Assembly (NCBI GenBank): GCA_031761405.1 | Contig: JASEVX010000035.1 | Location: 806,001 to 870,000 of the forward strand | From: Serripes groenlandicus | Lineage: Eukaryota > Mollusca > Bivalvia > Cardiida > Cardiidae | Reading direction: 5' to 3' | DNA length: 64,000 bases | Shown here: piece after piece, positions 54,950 to 64,000 of the stretch | Position numbering within the stretch: the first letter of the stretch is position 1 | Layout: the number at the start of each line of letters is the position of its first letter | Notes under the pieces: generated by a model | Seen by the model: the letters and a program-made list of their open reading frames with translations, nothing else | Database searches by the model: none | What the model was told of the DNA's origin: nothing | Made by a program: the position numbers and the translations under genes

Positions 54950-55452
54950 TCAAGCACGTATGGGTTGTTGAGTCATCCATTGTTAGATACGCATTCGTTG
55001 AAGCCAGATCCCGGCCTGGAGGAGCGCAGCTGTCATTTACTTAACTTAATATAAAACTATGGAAAGGTATAGCGGTTTTTGTTTATACAAAATAAGGAAT
55101 AAACTCTTGTCTAGTGCGAAAGTTGGCACAGTCAAAGATTACATGGTGCTTCACTGTGGGGGTAACGACATTGGGAAACGTGCTCTGAAATCAATGTGTA
55201 TTGTCATCCTTGAGCTTTTGCAATTTATCAAAAGGAAATTCCCACAAACACAAGTAATTTGGTCTCAGACTTTACCTCGTTGCCATTGACTTTAATGCAA
55301 TGAATCGCTGTCGCAATAGGCTCAATAACTTTGCATCTTACAAAATAGTTCAGTCTTGGGGCTGCTATATTCGACACCCTAGTTTGGAAATTGTCATTAA
55401 TAGTCTGTACAAAACTGATGGTGTTCATTTATCTAGTGTTTGCAATGAATTA
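54950..55452 (+). pseudogene. DIRS/Ngaro-like copy 2: SGNH/GDSL-type hydrolase domain
   Basis: VWVVESSIVRYAFVEARSRP then, in another frame, DYMVLHCGGNDIGKRAL, FPQTQVIWSQTLPR, then FNAMNRCRNRLNNF, and KTDGVHLSSVCNELFL. VxHxGGNDIG (block III Asn) and the DGVHLS motif (Asp/His) are those of SGNH-hydrolase domains known from Ngaro-type elements. The expected block I serine region reads VVESSI, close to the usual VGSS/GHS. Frameshifts near 55050 and 55290 break it. The 3' end is cut by a tandem-core element. Confidence 0.75.
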
Positions 55453-55454
55453 TT

Positions 55455-56997
55455 TTTATGTCTCCCCCATTACATGGGGGTGACATATTGTTTTTGCCCG
55501 TTCCTTCCGTCCTTCCGTCTGTCACACTTGTTTCGGCTCAATAACTGAAGAACGCTTGGGCGTAGGAACTTCATACTTGGTATGCAGGTTGGTCATGACC
55601 AGTAGCTGACCCGTATTGATTTTGATAACAGAAGGTCAAAGGTCAAGGTCATGGTGACCTTGTGAGGTAAAAAATGGTTTCCGCTCAATAACTGAAGAAC
55701 ACTTTGGCTGAGGAACTCCATACTTGGTATGCAGGTTGGCCATGCCTAGTAGAAGATCTCTATTGATTTTGAGATCAGTACGTCTAAAGTCAAGGTCACA
55801 GTGACCATGAGCTTGAAAGGTCACAGTGACAATGAGCTGATAAATAGTTTTTGCTTGGGCCCAGGAACTTCATACTTGATGTGCAGGTTGGTCACCACCA
55901 GCAAATGACCCCTATTAATTTTAAAGTCACTAGATCAAAGGTGAAGGTCACAATGGTCAAGGTCACATTCGTCACACTTGTTTCCGCTCAATAACTGAAG
56001 AACGCTTGGGCACAGGATCTTCATACTTGGTAGGCAGGTTGGTCATGACCAGTAGATGACTCTTATCGATTTTGATGTCAGAAGGTCAAAGGTTAAGGTC
56101 ATGGTGACCTTGTGAGGTGAAAAATGGTTTCCGCTCAATAACTGAAGAACGCTTGGGCCGAGGAACTTCATACTTGGTATACAGGTTGGCCATGCCCAGT
56201 AGAAGACCCTATTAATTTTGAGGTCAAAGTCAAGGTCAAAGTCAAGGTCACAGTGACAATGAGCTGAAACATTGTTTTTGCTTAATAACTGTAGAATGCT
56301 TTGGCCATGGAAGTTAATACTTGGTGTGCAGGTTGGTCACCACCAGTAGCTGACCCCTATTGATTTTGAGGTCACTAGCTTAAAGGTCAAAGTCATGGTA
56401 ATCTTCAGCTGAAAAATGGTTTCCTCTCAATAACTAAAGAGTGCTTATGTTGAGGAACTTCATACCTGGTGTGCAGGTTGGTCCTAACCAGTAAATGACC
56501 TTTATTGAATTTGTTTGATTTTGAGGTCACAAGGTCAAATGTCGAAGGTCACGGTAACCTTCAGCTGAAAAATGTGTTTTACTCAAGAACGCTTATACCA
56601 TGGAACTTCATACTTGGTGTGCAGCTTGGTCCTAACCTGTAGATGACCCCTATTGATTTTGATGTCAGTAGGTCAAAGGTCAAGGTCGCGGTGACCTTTG
56701 GCTGAAAAATGGTTTCCGCTCAATAACTGAAGATTGCTTGGGCCCAGGAACTTCACACTTGGTGTGCAGGTTGGTCACCAGCAGCAAATGACCCCTATTG
56801 ATTTTGAGGTCACTAGGTCAAAGACCAAGGTCATGGTAACCCTCAGCTGAAAAATGGTTTCCGCTCAATAACTGAGGATTGTCACTGTTGCTTCATCTCC
56901 AGTCCAAAACTAAAAAATTCATCTCCATCATTTCTTTTACTCCCCTACGACCACACACATGGGGAGACTAGCGCTTTTTCAAAAAAGCAATCTCTAG
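55455..56997 (+). mobile_element. Helentron-like element with a minisatellite core
   Basis: Starts tgtctcccccattacatggg and ends acatggggagactagcgctttt with hairpin gctttttcaaaaaagc and aatctctag. The core is about ten diverged 130-150-bp units (ctcaataactgaagaacgct, gaacttcatacttggtatgc, caggttggtcatgaccagta, gaggtcactaggtcaaaggt). It splits the hydrolase frame: NELFL before, and LNQLSACIETF after. The target is a T-run, as in Helentrons; a 3' hairpin plus CTAG fits. No helicase is encoded. Confidence 0.8.
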
Positions 56998-57500
56998 TTG
57001 AATCAGCTGTCTGCATGTATTGAAACTTTTGTTGTGCATAAGGTAAATAATTTGCCTTAGCTTATAGTGTAGGGATCGAATTGCTTTTTAATCAGCTGTC
57101 TGCTGGTATTGAAGAAATTTGTTGTGCGTAATGTTAATAATTTGCCTTAGCCCAGGCTGCGGTTTGTTTCGCTGGAGGCCAATTTAGTTGGCGGCGACCT
57201 GCCGGTGCCTTGGCAGAGCCAGGTCTCGACAGTTTCGTTTAAGGGCTAGCGAAGTTAAAAGTGTTAACGATTTTACAGATGACATTTCAGTCTCCTTCTG
57301 ATACCCAGCGGAGGCTAGTCGCAAAGTGTTTTTTTGATGCACCTAATTTGATCTTGCTATTAACTATTTAAACATTCCATTTATTGATTTGTGTTTGTGA
57401 CGCCTAATTTGGGCTTTTGTTAGGTTAGCTATTGACATTTCGAACAGCCCCCTTGATTTTGATCTGTTTGCTGGTTGTCTTAAAGCCGCAGCCAAATTAA
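56998..57500 (+). repeat. 3' end of DIRS/Ngaro-like copy 2
   Basis: Resumes the hydrolase tail (ttgaatcagctgtctgcatg) and has it again 92 bases on (aatcagctgtctgctggtat, gttgtgcgtaatgttaataa), a short tandem duplication. Then a GC-richer stretch (gttggcggcgacctgccggt) that I take as the element's 3' non-coding region. Confidence 0.55.
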
Positions 57501-58264
57501 TGGGCAAAGGAATAACAAAATAATAATATAATAAATATTAAAGTAAAGTTAAATATTTGTATTGAAGGAAATGACCCTCTTAGATGTGACGACCACAAAG
57601 GTATACCTGAGTAAGTTTCTTACAGTATTACTTACTTTACTTGTATTTCTCTACTAAGTGTACACTCTCTTAGCCATTTCCCACCTACATACGCATTTTG
57701 ACGCTTCTTCATCCGACAATTATATTCATTGATTACACTTTCATTACAAGAGAATTGCAACTTTTTGGCCTAGCGGTTTTAAAATCGTCTGCTGCAAATT
57801 GTATGTATGCTGAAAAGAGTTAATTCGTAGCCTGCTATATATATATCTGTGCTCTATGAGAACATATCACATCAGAGGCTATTTACGACCAGTAATCATT
57901 TCAGAACACAGGCGTCCGACAATTTGGAAACCCCTACACAGAACTATTAATAGTTTCTATATATGCTTCATATACTCTTATATATTATAGTTTATGAACC
58001 ATATAGAGAGACATTTTGTAGTAACACGGTCTTGCATGTTTTTTTGTTTAAATGTTCACAAATGAAAATTCGGAAGCATGAGGTCATATATGTTCCCTAA
58101 TCTTATAAACACGACATTGACCCAATATTCGATGTTTACTCTCGTATTTGAATATCTAAAAGTAATGATTCTAGTGTATCTTTTCCCTGCTAATACAGTG
58201 TCACCATGTAATTCAACATATCTTCGTATGATATAAATGTAATCAGTGTTCATTGTTTTTGAAG
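57500..58264. repeat. Triplicated intron segment, copy C
   Basis: gggcaaaggaataacaaaat, ttagatgtgacgaccac, ctgagtaagtttcttacagt, MITE-A (57670-57820), cgtagcctgctatatatata, cacaggcgtccgacaatttg, aacacgacattgacccaata, up to the acceptor of exon 5. Confidence 0.85.
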
Positions 58265-58361
58265 GAAACGTAATACCACTGTAGCAGAAGATCCTGAACG
58301 TGACGACGAGGAATTTAATATTGGGGCAGCAAAGCAAACGGATTCTCTTTTAAGCAAAGAG
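58265..58361 (+). CDS. TNFR-like gene A, exon 5 (cytoplasmic)
   Basis: 97 nt, completing codon 273 to codon 305; phase 2 in, 0 out. Acceptor cattgtttttgaag; donor gag|gtttgt, the same donor hexamer as gene B exon 5. It encodes KRNTTVAEDPERDDEEFNIG and AAKQTDSLLSKE, an acidic juxtamembrane tail. It fits exon 4 exactly in phase although 13.9 kb of duplicated retroelement sequence lies between. No further exon was recognised; unspliced, the frame ends at 58392. The rest of the cytoplasmic tail probably lies beyond the window or in exons too weak to see. Confidence 0.7.
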
Positions 58362-58369
58362 GTTTGTAT

Positions 58370-58690
58370 TCTTCGATTGATTTGGGTTTAGCGCTGTTTC
58401 AACTTTGTTCAGTTATTTCACGGCGGACAGTTCAATTATTCAAGACAAAATATGGACAATCTCTACAAATTAAATTACAAGTATTGAATATAGTTGTTAT
58501 TATCTTTGGAGCAAAGTAAGCAATGACTCGTTTTGACATCCAATGCTGTTTTACAAGTTGTCTGAATGTAGTAAAGGGTTAAAGTATAAATAGTAAAAAC
58601 AGCATTGAATCTGATAAATGTATCTTTTTTTCAATGACAAACTTGAAGATAATTAAATGAGTTATAAAATCAATTTAGTCATGATTAACG
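58370..58690. other. Intron or 3' flank of gene A
   Basis: 58380-58435 is a minus-strand SINE tail (gggtttagcgctgtttcaac, cacggcggacagtt). 58500-58585 is a MITE-A end (gttttacaagttgtctgaat, tagtaaagggttaa). No exon seen. Confidence 0.55.
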
Positions 58691-58995
58691 TGTAAGTAAG
58701 TTAGTAAGTAAGTAAATATTTTATTAAAGTGATATGTGTCTAACATACAATGAAACATAATACAAAGTTTGTTGGAAAAACACCCGGCCCTTTGGGCTTA
58801 TATGTCACTATATATAAAGGTAATGTCTATGTACGTAAGTTCACGCATTCTTGTCAATTTGTGTTACATGCAGTCTATATACATATATACATATATACAC
58901 ATCTATAATTATATCGAAGGTCTCGTTCGAGCATGCCGAAGCTACAGCTTGTACACTATGCAGTTATTGCATCCCCGAACGAAGACATCAATAAT
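58690..58995 (-). repeat. Probable LINE 3' end
   Basis: On the minus strand it reads tatcactttaataaaatatt followed by a (ttac)n tail (plus: gtaagtaagttagtaagtaa), the layout of a non-LTR element 3' end with a simple-repeat tail. Also tataagcccaaagggccggg. It could belong to the LINE fragment at 59785-60525. Confidence 0.4.
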
Positions 58996-58999
58996 TCAG

Positions 59000-59785
59000 A
59001 TTTGCAAAGAACTTTAGGAGGTATGATGTACTTTTGAAAGCAACGTGCTTTAACATAATTTTAAGGATTCTACTGATGCATAGAACGGTAATCCGTAACG
59101 GTTCTGAATTACGTATAAATACAATTACTGGTCATCAGTGCTACAAGCGCTCAATTATTTTATGTATTTACAAAAGGAAATCGGTATAATCGGTATAACA
59201 CAATTCTATGAGTACAATAATATAATATGAAATAACCACATAATTGAACTAATCATGTTTATACAGGTAGTTTTATCATTCACTGCCTATCCCGTATGTT
59301 TTGAAATATGTTTTAATGTTGCAACCGCTAACACGCCCCTTCCTTGAAAGGAGACGTAGCACGGATGCAAAGTAAAACATGTGTAAAAGTGTGATTATTA
59401 TAACATGTATGTTTGAAAAGTGTTTACCGAAACGAAAAGTAAAGGTCACATTCACATACAGCCTTCAAATAGAACTGGCAAACGACATAATATCACCATG
59501 AACAAAGTAATCAAACAGCGAGCAAATCAATCAATTATTCAATCCATCAATCGGCCAGTCACCCAACTGAACATCCAGTACATTGTTAACCATCCTAATG
59601 AATGAATGTATGAATAAATGAACGAATGATTGAATGCATGAATGTACGAATGAACGAACGAACGAGTGAATGAATGAATGAGTAATTGAATGAATTAACT
59701 AACCAATTAACCAACTAATCAATCAATATATCAGCCAATCATTCACGGTCAAACAATAAATAAATCAATCAATCATCTATGTCTT
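59000..59785. other. No gene; microsatellite at 59590-59700
   Basis: AT-rich sequence, then an imperfect (TGAA/CGAA)n run (gaatgaatgtatgaataaat ... acgaacgaacgagtgaatga) and a caatcaat-rich stretch. Confidence 0.6.
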
Positions 59786-60525
59786 CATCGGTGATTATAT
59801 ATAAAACTCCTCCTATGGCAAAACGCTTTTGCAACATATTTACATAACTTTCGCACATGATGTTTCATTACAAAACACAACTTTAGTTCTGGTATAAGAG
59901 GTACAAAGTCTACTTTTACAAATATATCACAAAATACATTTCTACGTATTTCACTGTACATGTAGCAATCACAAACTACCACGAAATGAGTTTCTGTTTC
60001 AGTCTCTGTCTTATTGCAGAATATTCATGTTCGTATATCTTTCTGTTCCCCAACATAACGACCGGTCTCAATCCTAAGTTAGAGGTAATATACCACATCT
60101 TAGCTGAGCTAAATATGAGTCTTCGCTTTTTAATATTCAGCTTAACATATGTTTCAAGTTGGAAAGTATTTTTAAACAGATTATAAGTTCTCAGATTTGG
60201 GGATTGTTGTATATCAGAAGTCCATTGGTTGATGAAATAAACTTTTATACGTTGTTCTGCTATATTAATTTTAATGAAAAGTCTGTTGTTGAAATAGTCC
60301 TGTAAACATAGTATGTCCAGTATAGCTTTTAAGTTAAAGCACCAGTTTTTCTCGAGTACACTATAATCGTGTTAAAAAACCTGTTTGATTAATCTGCTTT
60401 CGTCAAACAATATTAGTCTGTTCCATAATCGGATAATTGTCAACCACCGTCTAAACATGCTCGGTAGTCATCCCGTGTCACCAGTTAATGCTGCCACTGA
60501 AGCGAATATATGAACACCTAGGTAA
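59785..60525 (-). pseudogene. Relic of a LINE polyprotein, C-terminal end
   Basis: Minus strand: HIFASVAALTGDTG, then RRWLTIIRLWNRLILFDESR, EKNWCFNLKAILDILCLQDY, INQWTSDIQQSPNLRTYNLF, then after a frameshift AQLRCGILPL and IETGRYVGEQKDIRT, then CNKTETETHF and VVVCDCYMYSEIRRN. This is the conserved C-terminal region of LINE-type polyproteins, ending in an ETGR motif and a CxxC-type knuckle (only its second C is clear here). Several stops and at least two frameshifts. Homologous in kind to 604-1123, but not the same copy. Confidence 0.8.
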
Positions 60526-60559
60526 TATCTCATACAGCGGTTTTGGATATTATTGAACG

Positions 60560-60990
60560 CCGCCAGTAAGCGGCTTCCTGTAGGAATGCTTTGAAATTTA
60601 GCACAAGGAGATATTTAGACATGCCAGTGTGACCACATATCTGGATTTCTTTTTGTCCTTACTAAGTTTATTTATTTAAACTAAATGACTTTTAAAACAT
60701 CCCTTTTAAACTCTATATACATGTGTGAGTTTTACTAACTAAAAAAAAAAGACAAAGGCCGGTATATTAATTTAATGTATGTACATTTTTAGTTAAGCGA
60801 AATTTATATTGTATCTAGTCTAAACAGTGAAATAGAGAACCATTCTACTAAATTGGTTACCTGACTCAACGTTTAAATATTTCAATAGTATATCAAACCG
60901 GGAACCAAAAACAAAGGCACGCTAATGTAGTCTGGATCCTTACAACCTATGATATAGTACGCAGTAATTAGAGGAAGAAGACAGGGCCCG
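60560..60990. repeat. Dispersed repeat E, second copy
   Basis: cttcctgtaggaatgctttg, gtgtgaccacatatctggat, ggccggtatattaatttaat, gtatctagtctaaacagtga, aaaccgggaaccaaaaacaa, in the order of 15900-16320. Confidence 0.75.
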
Positions 60991-61540
60991 TATTCACCAA
61001 ACTTTTCAATTTAGATGTTTGGCTGAATCTAAATCTAAATATTTAGTCCACTTCTTTGATTCCCGGCGATTTCGATTTAGTCCGTATTCACCAATGCGTT
61101 TTAAACCGATCTCAATTAAGTCCAGTTTGTAAATGTCGTAAGCGGCCGAGCATCGACTCTGGTTCCCGAATAAAGTTAGGAGTTAAAACAAAAGGAGTAC
61201 CATTTATTTATAGTCTATTTATAGAATTTCATTTTTATCGTAATTTCACAGAGTCACGGTTTCACATAGATGACATCTTAATTTTCAATCATCCTGACTA
61301 TTCATTTGCTTTGTTTTTAATTATCAGACTTTAATGTTCAGTATAATATCTTCCTATTTTATTATGTTGCGTGACGAAAACTTCGTCTGTCGCTCTTCTT
61401 ATAGTTGTTTTTGTCGTTTTCGATCAGCTTTCATATTCATTCATTTATGCATATTGGTTTTCGCAAATATCGCTGAAAGTTTCGTCTATGAGTGCACAAA
61501 CTTGATTCAAAGTTAACTTTGAGTACAACTGTCTCAGCAA
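60991..61540. other. No gene seen
   Basis: Two open frames of 92 and 60 codons do not look coding and lack splice context. gggcccgtattcaccaaact begins a stretch with internally repeated cgtattcaccaa, possibly a MITE end. Confidence 0.4.
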
Positions 61541-63035
61541 AATGCAGACATGAAAAGATTTGCTAAGCATGAGCAATTCTTATTTCAATACAATGTCTTT
61601 TGAACTCTTATTCAAATATATACTTCAATTCATAGAGATTTTCCGTTTAGTATTGACTACATATTTTTCGTCATCTTTGTGTTACCTTTAATTAAGGGGA
61701 AGGTTTAACGATGAAGTAAAACATAATTATTTGTCATTCTATATCAATTCTTTATATGCATCCAACTATAACGTTGACAGTTAAACACTTGTGTCTACTT
61801 AATAAAATATAACATATTATTGAATCTTGTTTTGTGAAAACATGTTAAAAGTCATTCAATTCTACATTGTAGAATGTGGGGAAACTTCTTTAATTATAAT
61901 CTTATCAAATGAGAACTGTCAGAAATAAAGACGACTTTCTGACAACATTGCGAAATTTATCGATGCAGTTTTCTAGATATGTCATATTTTCCCCGAAATA
62001 TTTTAAAGCAAGCATCTTTAAAATACGCTTGCAGACAAATTGATATTGAAAGTCAGTAATTCATACAAAAGGTTACAAAATAACGCTTTCCAAAATACAA
62101 CAATTTTGCTGCAGACAACTTTGAAATTGTCTAGCCAAAAACATGGAAAAGCTCTTTAAATGATAACATTATAATTGAATTGTGGTTAAACTCTGTAACA
62201 CAATAAGTAATTGGTCATGTTGAGCAATTGCTACCTTTATGACAATGTTTTCAACAGTCATCTGTTTTCGATGGATCTGAAGGCCAGGTAGAAAAGGCTT
62301 GAGATTATTGTTTTGGTATTAAGACATCTAAATAAAAATTATTTAATTAATTTTACAAGTCGATTATTCACCTTAAGAGAACCAAAGTTTATATTTAACA
62401 TCAAAATATTTTTTCAAGCACTGGTTGAACAGTTTTTCAATGAAAATTGAAACTTGTTTTTAATGTAACCCTTTCATACAAACAGACACTTTCAGGCACC
62501 TCTGCAGCAAATATGTTTTGAAAACATTTTCGCAAAAGTAGAATTGTTTTCAACTTTATTCAATTATATTCATGAGTGTTCTTTAATTATAGAGAGTGTC
62601 CTTATTTTTTGCAGATTTGTTGGATGTGGGAAAGAGCTAACAAAATAGTGTCTTAAAGTGTACTATAAATGTTCTTTTACATATATTATCTTAACACAAA
62701 ACTTACTTTAAATGTTTGTAATATAAATGTACTCTTATTATTAATCTAAGGTCATGATTTTACAGTTTAAGAAATAGATTCAAGTACATTTGTATGCACT
62801 GGTTTAACGTTTTCAACAGATTTGAAACTATTTCCTATGTTAAGCATTTCCCACATACAACAAATCTGTTGCACAGTAAGTAAAAATTCGAACACCTTGA
62901 TAAATGAAGGTATAATTTATGGACATAAAGTAGAAAACATTGTAACAAAAGTCTAAATTTCTCGTGAGCAATATCTCATTTTGTCATAATGTTTTCAAAA
63001 GACGTCTGCTAATACATATGTTTTAAGGAAATGTT
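61540..63035. repeat. Cluster of MITE-A copies and relics
   Basis: At least four: 61540-61710, about 62100-62300 (gctgcagacaactttgaaat ... ttgagcaattgctaccttta), 62470-62640 (aacccttt ... gatgtgggaaagagcta) and 62820-63035 (agcatttcccacatacaaca ... aaagacgtctgctaat). Variable decay; no gene between them. Confidence 0.7.
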
Positions 63036-63299
63036 AACGAAATATTGACTTTACCCACCCCTTGAATTGTTGTACATTGATTGTTTCATTGAAAAACTTA
63101 CCAGTGTAAGATTGGCCGCTTTAGGATTAATGTTGACTGTACGAACATCGTAGCCTGCCCACACATTCTCTCTTGTCAGTCTTTCGAATTACGTGTACAT
63201 TGAAATACGTTTCCTTGAGTTTCTGAATGCTAATCACGACACAAGCCCACATCATTTTCGTCCATTCGAGATTGTTCGTTTGTAATCCGACAGCTTTGA

Positions 63300-64000
63300 T
63301 TTTAAATTGCTCCATTTGCCACAATAATTTCAACTATTTTCAATTACATGTATTACTATAATTTATAGAGATTTTCTATGTTTTGTACTTGATGATTTCA
63401 AATTCTGTCAGGTTAAACATCATTGAAATCATTGTGACAAAAGGAGAAGACACTTTTCAATTATCATACGATCATTTATAGAGAATTTTTATATTTTGTA
63501 CTTGATAATTTCAAAGTCCTCTGCTGCAGATTTGTTTTATGTGGGAAATGGTTAAACCCCTTATCCACTATCTTGACTTACCGATACAAACCAAAAACAG
63601 ATTTTCTGTGTATCGGCAAATTTTTGACAGCACATTATCATAACAGGGCGTGTGTTCAATACAAATAGTAGATTTTTTTTTATACAAATTGAAATTTATC
63701 ATAACCTCTTGTCCATTTATATTTAGTATTAAATGCCACATTTCATGATCAGTTTAATTCTAAATCATCTCATTCACTTAAAACACAGACCCTGCCAGGT
63801 GAAATATCGTACTTAAAACTTATATCTTCAAATACCGATATCAGCATTACTGACTACAGATTAAATTGTTCTAATGTTTGTGGATTTAATGTTCTTTTTT
63901 CTTATTTCTTCATGTGCAACGAAATATTGCGGCTTCTATTTGGTGCTTTGCGTCAAACATTCGTCTTGTTTATACATGTAAACGCTTTACATGCCCATGT
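63300..64000. repeat. Segment paralogous to 16.8-18.1 kb
   Basis: MITE-A pair (tttgccacaataatttcaac, ggttaaacatcattgaaatc, agtcctctgctgcag), then tctaaatcatctcattcact, taaaacacagaccctg, gtttgtggatttaatg, ttcttcatgtgcaacgaaat and gctttgcgtcaaacattcgt, in the order of gene B's intron. It lacks the Helentron-like element found at 17405-17862. It runs off the window end. Confidence 0.8.

Noticed and set aside
55455..56997. CRISPR-like array, because of regularly spaced repeats
   Set aside because: Units are contiguous 130-150-bp minisatellite copies without unique spacers, in a eukaryotic transposon context.
61056..61334. 92-codon plus frame near the right side
   Set aside because: Composition and context look non-coding; no acceptor in phase 0 that would link it to gene A exon 5.

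Overview
This is eukaryotic, AT-rich, repeat-dense DNA, most likely from a bivalve mollusc. That is an inference from the repeats: tRNA-headed SINEs, DIRS/Ngaro-like tyrosine-recombinase retrotransposons with a hydrolase domain, and two Helentron-like tandem-core families that I recall as common in bivalves. No prokaryotic gene, CRISPR array or operon is visible. Short single-frame ORFs are mostly noise; the real genes are small exons found by following splice sites and reading phase.

Two paralogous tumour necrosis factor receptor (TNFR)-like genes lie head to head. Gene B is on the minus strand. Its nine coding exons run from 22456 down to 7043 and join in frame into a 552-residue type I membrane receptor: signal peptide, cysteine-rich domains, one transmembrane helix, and a long low-complexity tail without a recognisable death domain. 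Its last exon is duplicated (4650-5116) inside a 2,393-bp tandem duplication (3579-5971 and 5972-8364). Gene A is on the plus strand, with exons at 40423-40834, 42621-42782, 43407-43499, 44194-44344 and 58265-58361. These give 305 in-frame codons, and the gene probably continues past exon 5. Compared with gene B it lacks the first coding intron and has an extra stalk exon made by a local tandem duplication.

Region by region: 0-2.6 kb holds a LINE relic, a tandem array and MITEs. 2.9-8.4 kb holds a Harbinger-like MITE and the tandem duplication with gene B's last exons. 8.6-22.5 kb is the rest of gene B with intronic SINEs and MITEs. 22.5-30.8 kb is intergenic, with a 172-bp tandem repeat and a diverged direct duplication (26.4-28.2 and 28.9-30.8 kb). 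30957-40436 is a giant, nearly perfect inverted repeat (about 4.6-kb arms, 38-bp spacer) whose right edge cuts into gene A codon 4/5. 40.4-58.4 kb is gene A. Its last visible intron (44.3-58.3 kb) holds two decayed DIRS/Ngaro-like copies between three copies of an intron segment. 58.4-64 kb holds a second LINE relic, a microsatellite and MITE relics, and ends in a segment paralogous to 16.8-18.1 kb.

The commonest structure is a foldback MITE ('MITE-A', ends TTAACCCTTTCCCACATACA and its complement), with more than 20 copies and relics. Its TTAA boundary and CCC terminus fit a piggyBac-mobilised element. Several insertions can be dated against empty sites inside this same window.
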